From Paraflavitalea soli (GTDB lineage Bacteria > Bacteroidota > Bacteroidia > Chitinophagales > Chitinophagaceae), in assembly GCF_003555545.1 (NCBI RefSeq), contig NZ_CP032157.1, positions 5,336,546-5,400,545 of the forward strand: a DNA stretch of 64,000 nt, given 5' to 3'. Shown here in pieces: positions 62,494-64,000 of this stretch. A model generated the notes under the pieces. It was not told the origin of the DNA, did not search any database, and saw only the letters and a program-made list of their open reading frames with translations. Within the stretch, counting starts at the first letter, position 1, and each line of letters starts with the position of its first letter. The position numbers were made by a program, and so were the translations under genes.

Positions 62494-63842
62494 AGTTTCT
62501 TCTCTTTGGGTACTGTTGTTTCTGCCTGGTAATATTCCGGTGGAAACCCGTTTATGTTCCTCCACAATTCGTAATAAACCGGTACATCTTTCAAGAGCAT
62601 AATGCCTTCTGCCCCTCCGCCTATGCGCAACTGCGCCGGCCATTTCCTATCGCTACTGTCTTCTACCACCAGGATCCGGAACTTGCCATTCGCGCTGACC
62701 GAATTTTCGACGGCGACAACTTTTCCTCCAAATGTACCATAACTGCCACCGGGCCAACCGCTGAATACTATGGCCGGAAACCCATCGAATACAAATCTTA
62801 CCTTTTGTTCTTTGTTGACCAGGGGCAGGTCCATCGGTTTTACAAAAAGCTCAATGGCATATTGTATTTTATCGGGTACGATCTCCACGATCATATCACC
62901 CTCTTTGATAAACTCTCCAATGCCTGCTTTCCTCGCCTTGGTGATCTGTCCGCTCTGGGGCGCTATAATGTAGTACAGCTTGCTGCGTGCGTCATAATTG
63001 GCCAATTGATTTTGCAGCTTCAGCAGTTCTGCTTCCGTACTGGCCGCGTCGGACAACGATGAGAACCTGTCGCCACTTACTTTGGCTATCTTATCCGCAT
63101 AATCCTGCAGCGTGGCCTGCTGCTCAATACGGAGATTGGTCATTTCCTGTTTGCTCTGCTCTAGTTTATTGCCTGCACTGTTCCATTTGGCAAACCCGTT
63201 CTGGTAGTTTATTTTTCTTTTTTCGAAATCGATCAGTGATATCGCGCCACTGTCGAGCATGATGCGTGCTGCTTCTATCTGTCTTTTGTATGCTTCAAGC
63301 TCGTTGGCAGCTGCGGCGAGGTCTGCCTCTTCCGTCTTTATCTTCAATTGCTGTTGGGCGATCTTGTTGTCCAGCGATTGTAATTTTAGTTCCCGTGCCT
63401 GTTCAAGCGCCCTGGATTGTGTTGTTGTCGCTGCCGCTTTATTGCGGTAGCTTTCCATCGTTTGTTGTTTGGCAGTGATCTGCTCCTGTGTTCTTTTGAG
63501 CAGCTGCGGATCGAAATACTCGACTTTTACTTCACCCAATTGCAATAAAGTATCACCCGCTTTTACAAGATCCCCCTCTTTGATATGCCATTTGACGATA
63601 CTGCCGGCGATCAGCGTGTTTACCTGTTGCGGGCGTTGCTCCTGCCGCAGCGTCGTGACGGTGCCTCTTGCCCTGATGTTTTGTGTCCAGGGAAGGAAGA
63701 GTACCGCCACCAATAGTATGAACATTCCCCACAACCATTTTTTCATGCGGCTGCTCCTGTAAAACAGGTAGATGTTTGAAAAGGAACGAAGCTTGCTTTG
63801 CGCAGCGATGCTATGTATATCGGACTGTAGATACGTGTTCAT
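62490..63842 (-). CDS. HlyD-family membrane fusion protein
   Basis: 450-residue periplasmic adaptor. It has a cytoplasmic N-tail, one membrane helix (about 36-51, GMFILLVAVLFLPWT), a lipoyl-like half (GSIVKWHIKEGDLVKAGDTL) and a long coiled-coil hairpin (about 105-270). The second lipoyl half is IIAPQSGQITKARKAGIGEFIKEGD-type, followed by a beta-barrel end. It bridges the inner-membrane ABC transporter to TolC. The start is one base after the stop of the ATPase gene. The same organisation is used for bacteriocin and RiPP peptide export in Bacteroidetes. Confidence 0.9.
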   Translation of the reverse strand: MNTYLQSDIHSIAAQSKLRSFSNIYLFYRSSRMKKWLWGMFILLVAVLFLPWTQNIRARGTVTTLRQEQRPQQVNTLIAGSIVKWHIKEGDLVKAGDTLLQLGEVKVEYFDPQLLKRTQEQITAKQQTMESYRNKAAATTTQSRALEQARELKLQSLDNKIAQQQLKIKTEEADLAAAANELEAYKRQIEAARIMLDSGAISLIDFEKRKINYQNGFAKWNSAGNKLEQSKQEMTNLRIEQQATLQDYADKIAKVSGDRFSSLSDAASTEAELLKLQNQLANYDARSKLYYIIAPQSGQITKARKAGIGEFIKEGDMIVEIVPDKIQYAIELFVKPMDLPLVNKEQKVRFVFDGFPAIVFSGWPGGSYGTFGGKVVAVENSVSANGKFRILVVEDSSDRKWPAQLRIGGGAEGIMLLKDVPVYYELWRNINGFPPEYYQAETTVPKEKKL

Positions 63843-63843
63843 T

Positions 63844-64000
63844 TTATGCCTTGTTTTTGATACTCAACACCTCTCCTTCCGTGCTCAATTCTATAACCTG
63901 ATCACAGTACTGGCCAAGCGTTTCGTCGTGCGAGGCGATCAATATCGTTGATTCCGTATTTTTCCTGATGTAGCTGATCATATTGCTTTTGTTTTCCGGC
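63844..64000 (-). CDS. ABC exporter ATPase, C-terminal end
   Basis: Last 51 codons of an ABC transporter; the rest lies beyond the right edge. STILIASHDETLGQYCDQVI contains the H-loop His after the D-loop region, and the stop TAA (63846-63844) is followed one base later by the HlyD ATG. With HlyD and TolC it is probably a peptidase-containing or plain type I exporter; the N-terminal domains are not visible. Confidence 0.8.
   Translation of the reverse strand, partial: PENKSNMISYIRKNTESTILIASHDETLGQYCDQVIELSTEGEVLSIKNKA

Overview
The window looks like a chromosome segment from a Bacteroidetes bacterium, most likely family Chitinophagaceae (Chitinophaga/Niastella type). The grounds are: promoters of the form TTTG-N19/20-TAnnTTTG before several genes; type IX secretion sorting domains; a SusC-like plug motif; a TonB receptor under a TPP riboswitch; propeller-type histidine kinase signalling; BlaI/BlaR1 operons; and a eukaryotic-type isocitrate dehydrogenase. 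I see no insertion sequence, integrase, CRISPR array or rRNA. There is one tRNA, an initiator tRNA-fMet.

Layout. 1-4.4 kb: the 5' end of cysH, a formylglycine-generating enzyme lipoprotein behind a GH18 chitinase, then a low-G+C pair made of an SMC/OLD-like ATPase without TOPRIM and a small PD-(D/E)xK-like protein. 4.5-9.5 kb: aconitase, a PspC protein, an AraC regulator, a candidate small RNA and kdsA. 9.5-20.7 kb: a secreted alpha-amylase behind an 11-bp repeat array, an SDR threonine dehydrogenase, a DUF1080 protein, acylphosphatase, NTF2-like and phytanoyl-CoA dioxygenase-like proteins, isocitrate dehydrogenase, two tandem Crp/Fnr regulators and a PmoA-like protein. 20.8-28.9 kb: a thiamin-type TonB receptor with its TPP riboswitch, two tandem DUF2807 beta-helix proteins, an esterase lipoprotein, tRNA-fMet, era-der and a tiny lipoprotein. 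29-40.3 kb: two T9SS-exported cell-surface proteins, the efp-accB-accC cluster, and a blaI-M56-M56 operon whose last gene carries two SusC plug-like repeats. 40.4-50.7 kb: a thioredoxin-like protein, mdh, map, GH105 and GH43 pectin/arabinan enzymes, a divergent sensor kinase plus AraC-type response regulator (a split HTCS), and arsR-SRPBCC. 50.7-64 kb: an RluA-type pseudouridine synthase with a large N-terminal extension, a SnoaL protein, a MacB-like permease, groES-groEL, a NEW3-ABC ATPase-permease cassette, and a TolC/HlyD/ABC type I exporter that runs off the right edge.

How the genes fit together. Three TCA enzymes (aconitase, isocitrate dehydrogenase, malate dehydrogenase) lie here in separate transcription units. 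The carbohydrate genes (chitinase, amylase, GH105, GH43) and the split HTCS point to a polysaccharide degrader. The least explained systems are the ATPase plus PD-(D/E)xK-like pair (2913-4423), a candidate anti-phage module, and the BlaR1-like protease with two plug-like repeats (36305-38050). All functional statements rest on motifs read by eye; no database search was run.
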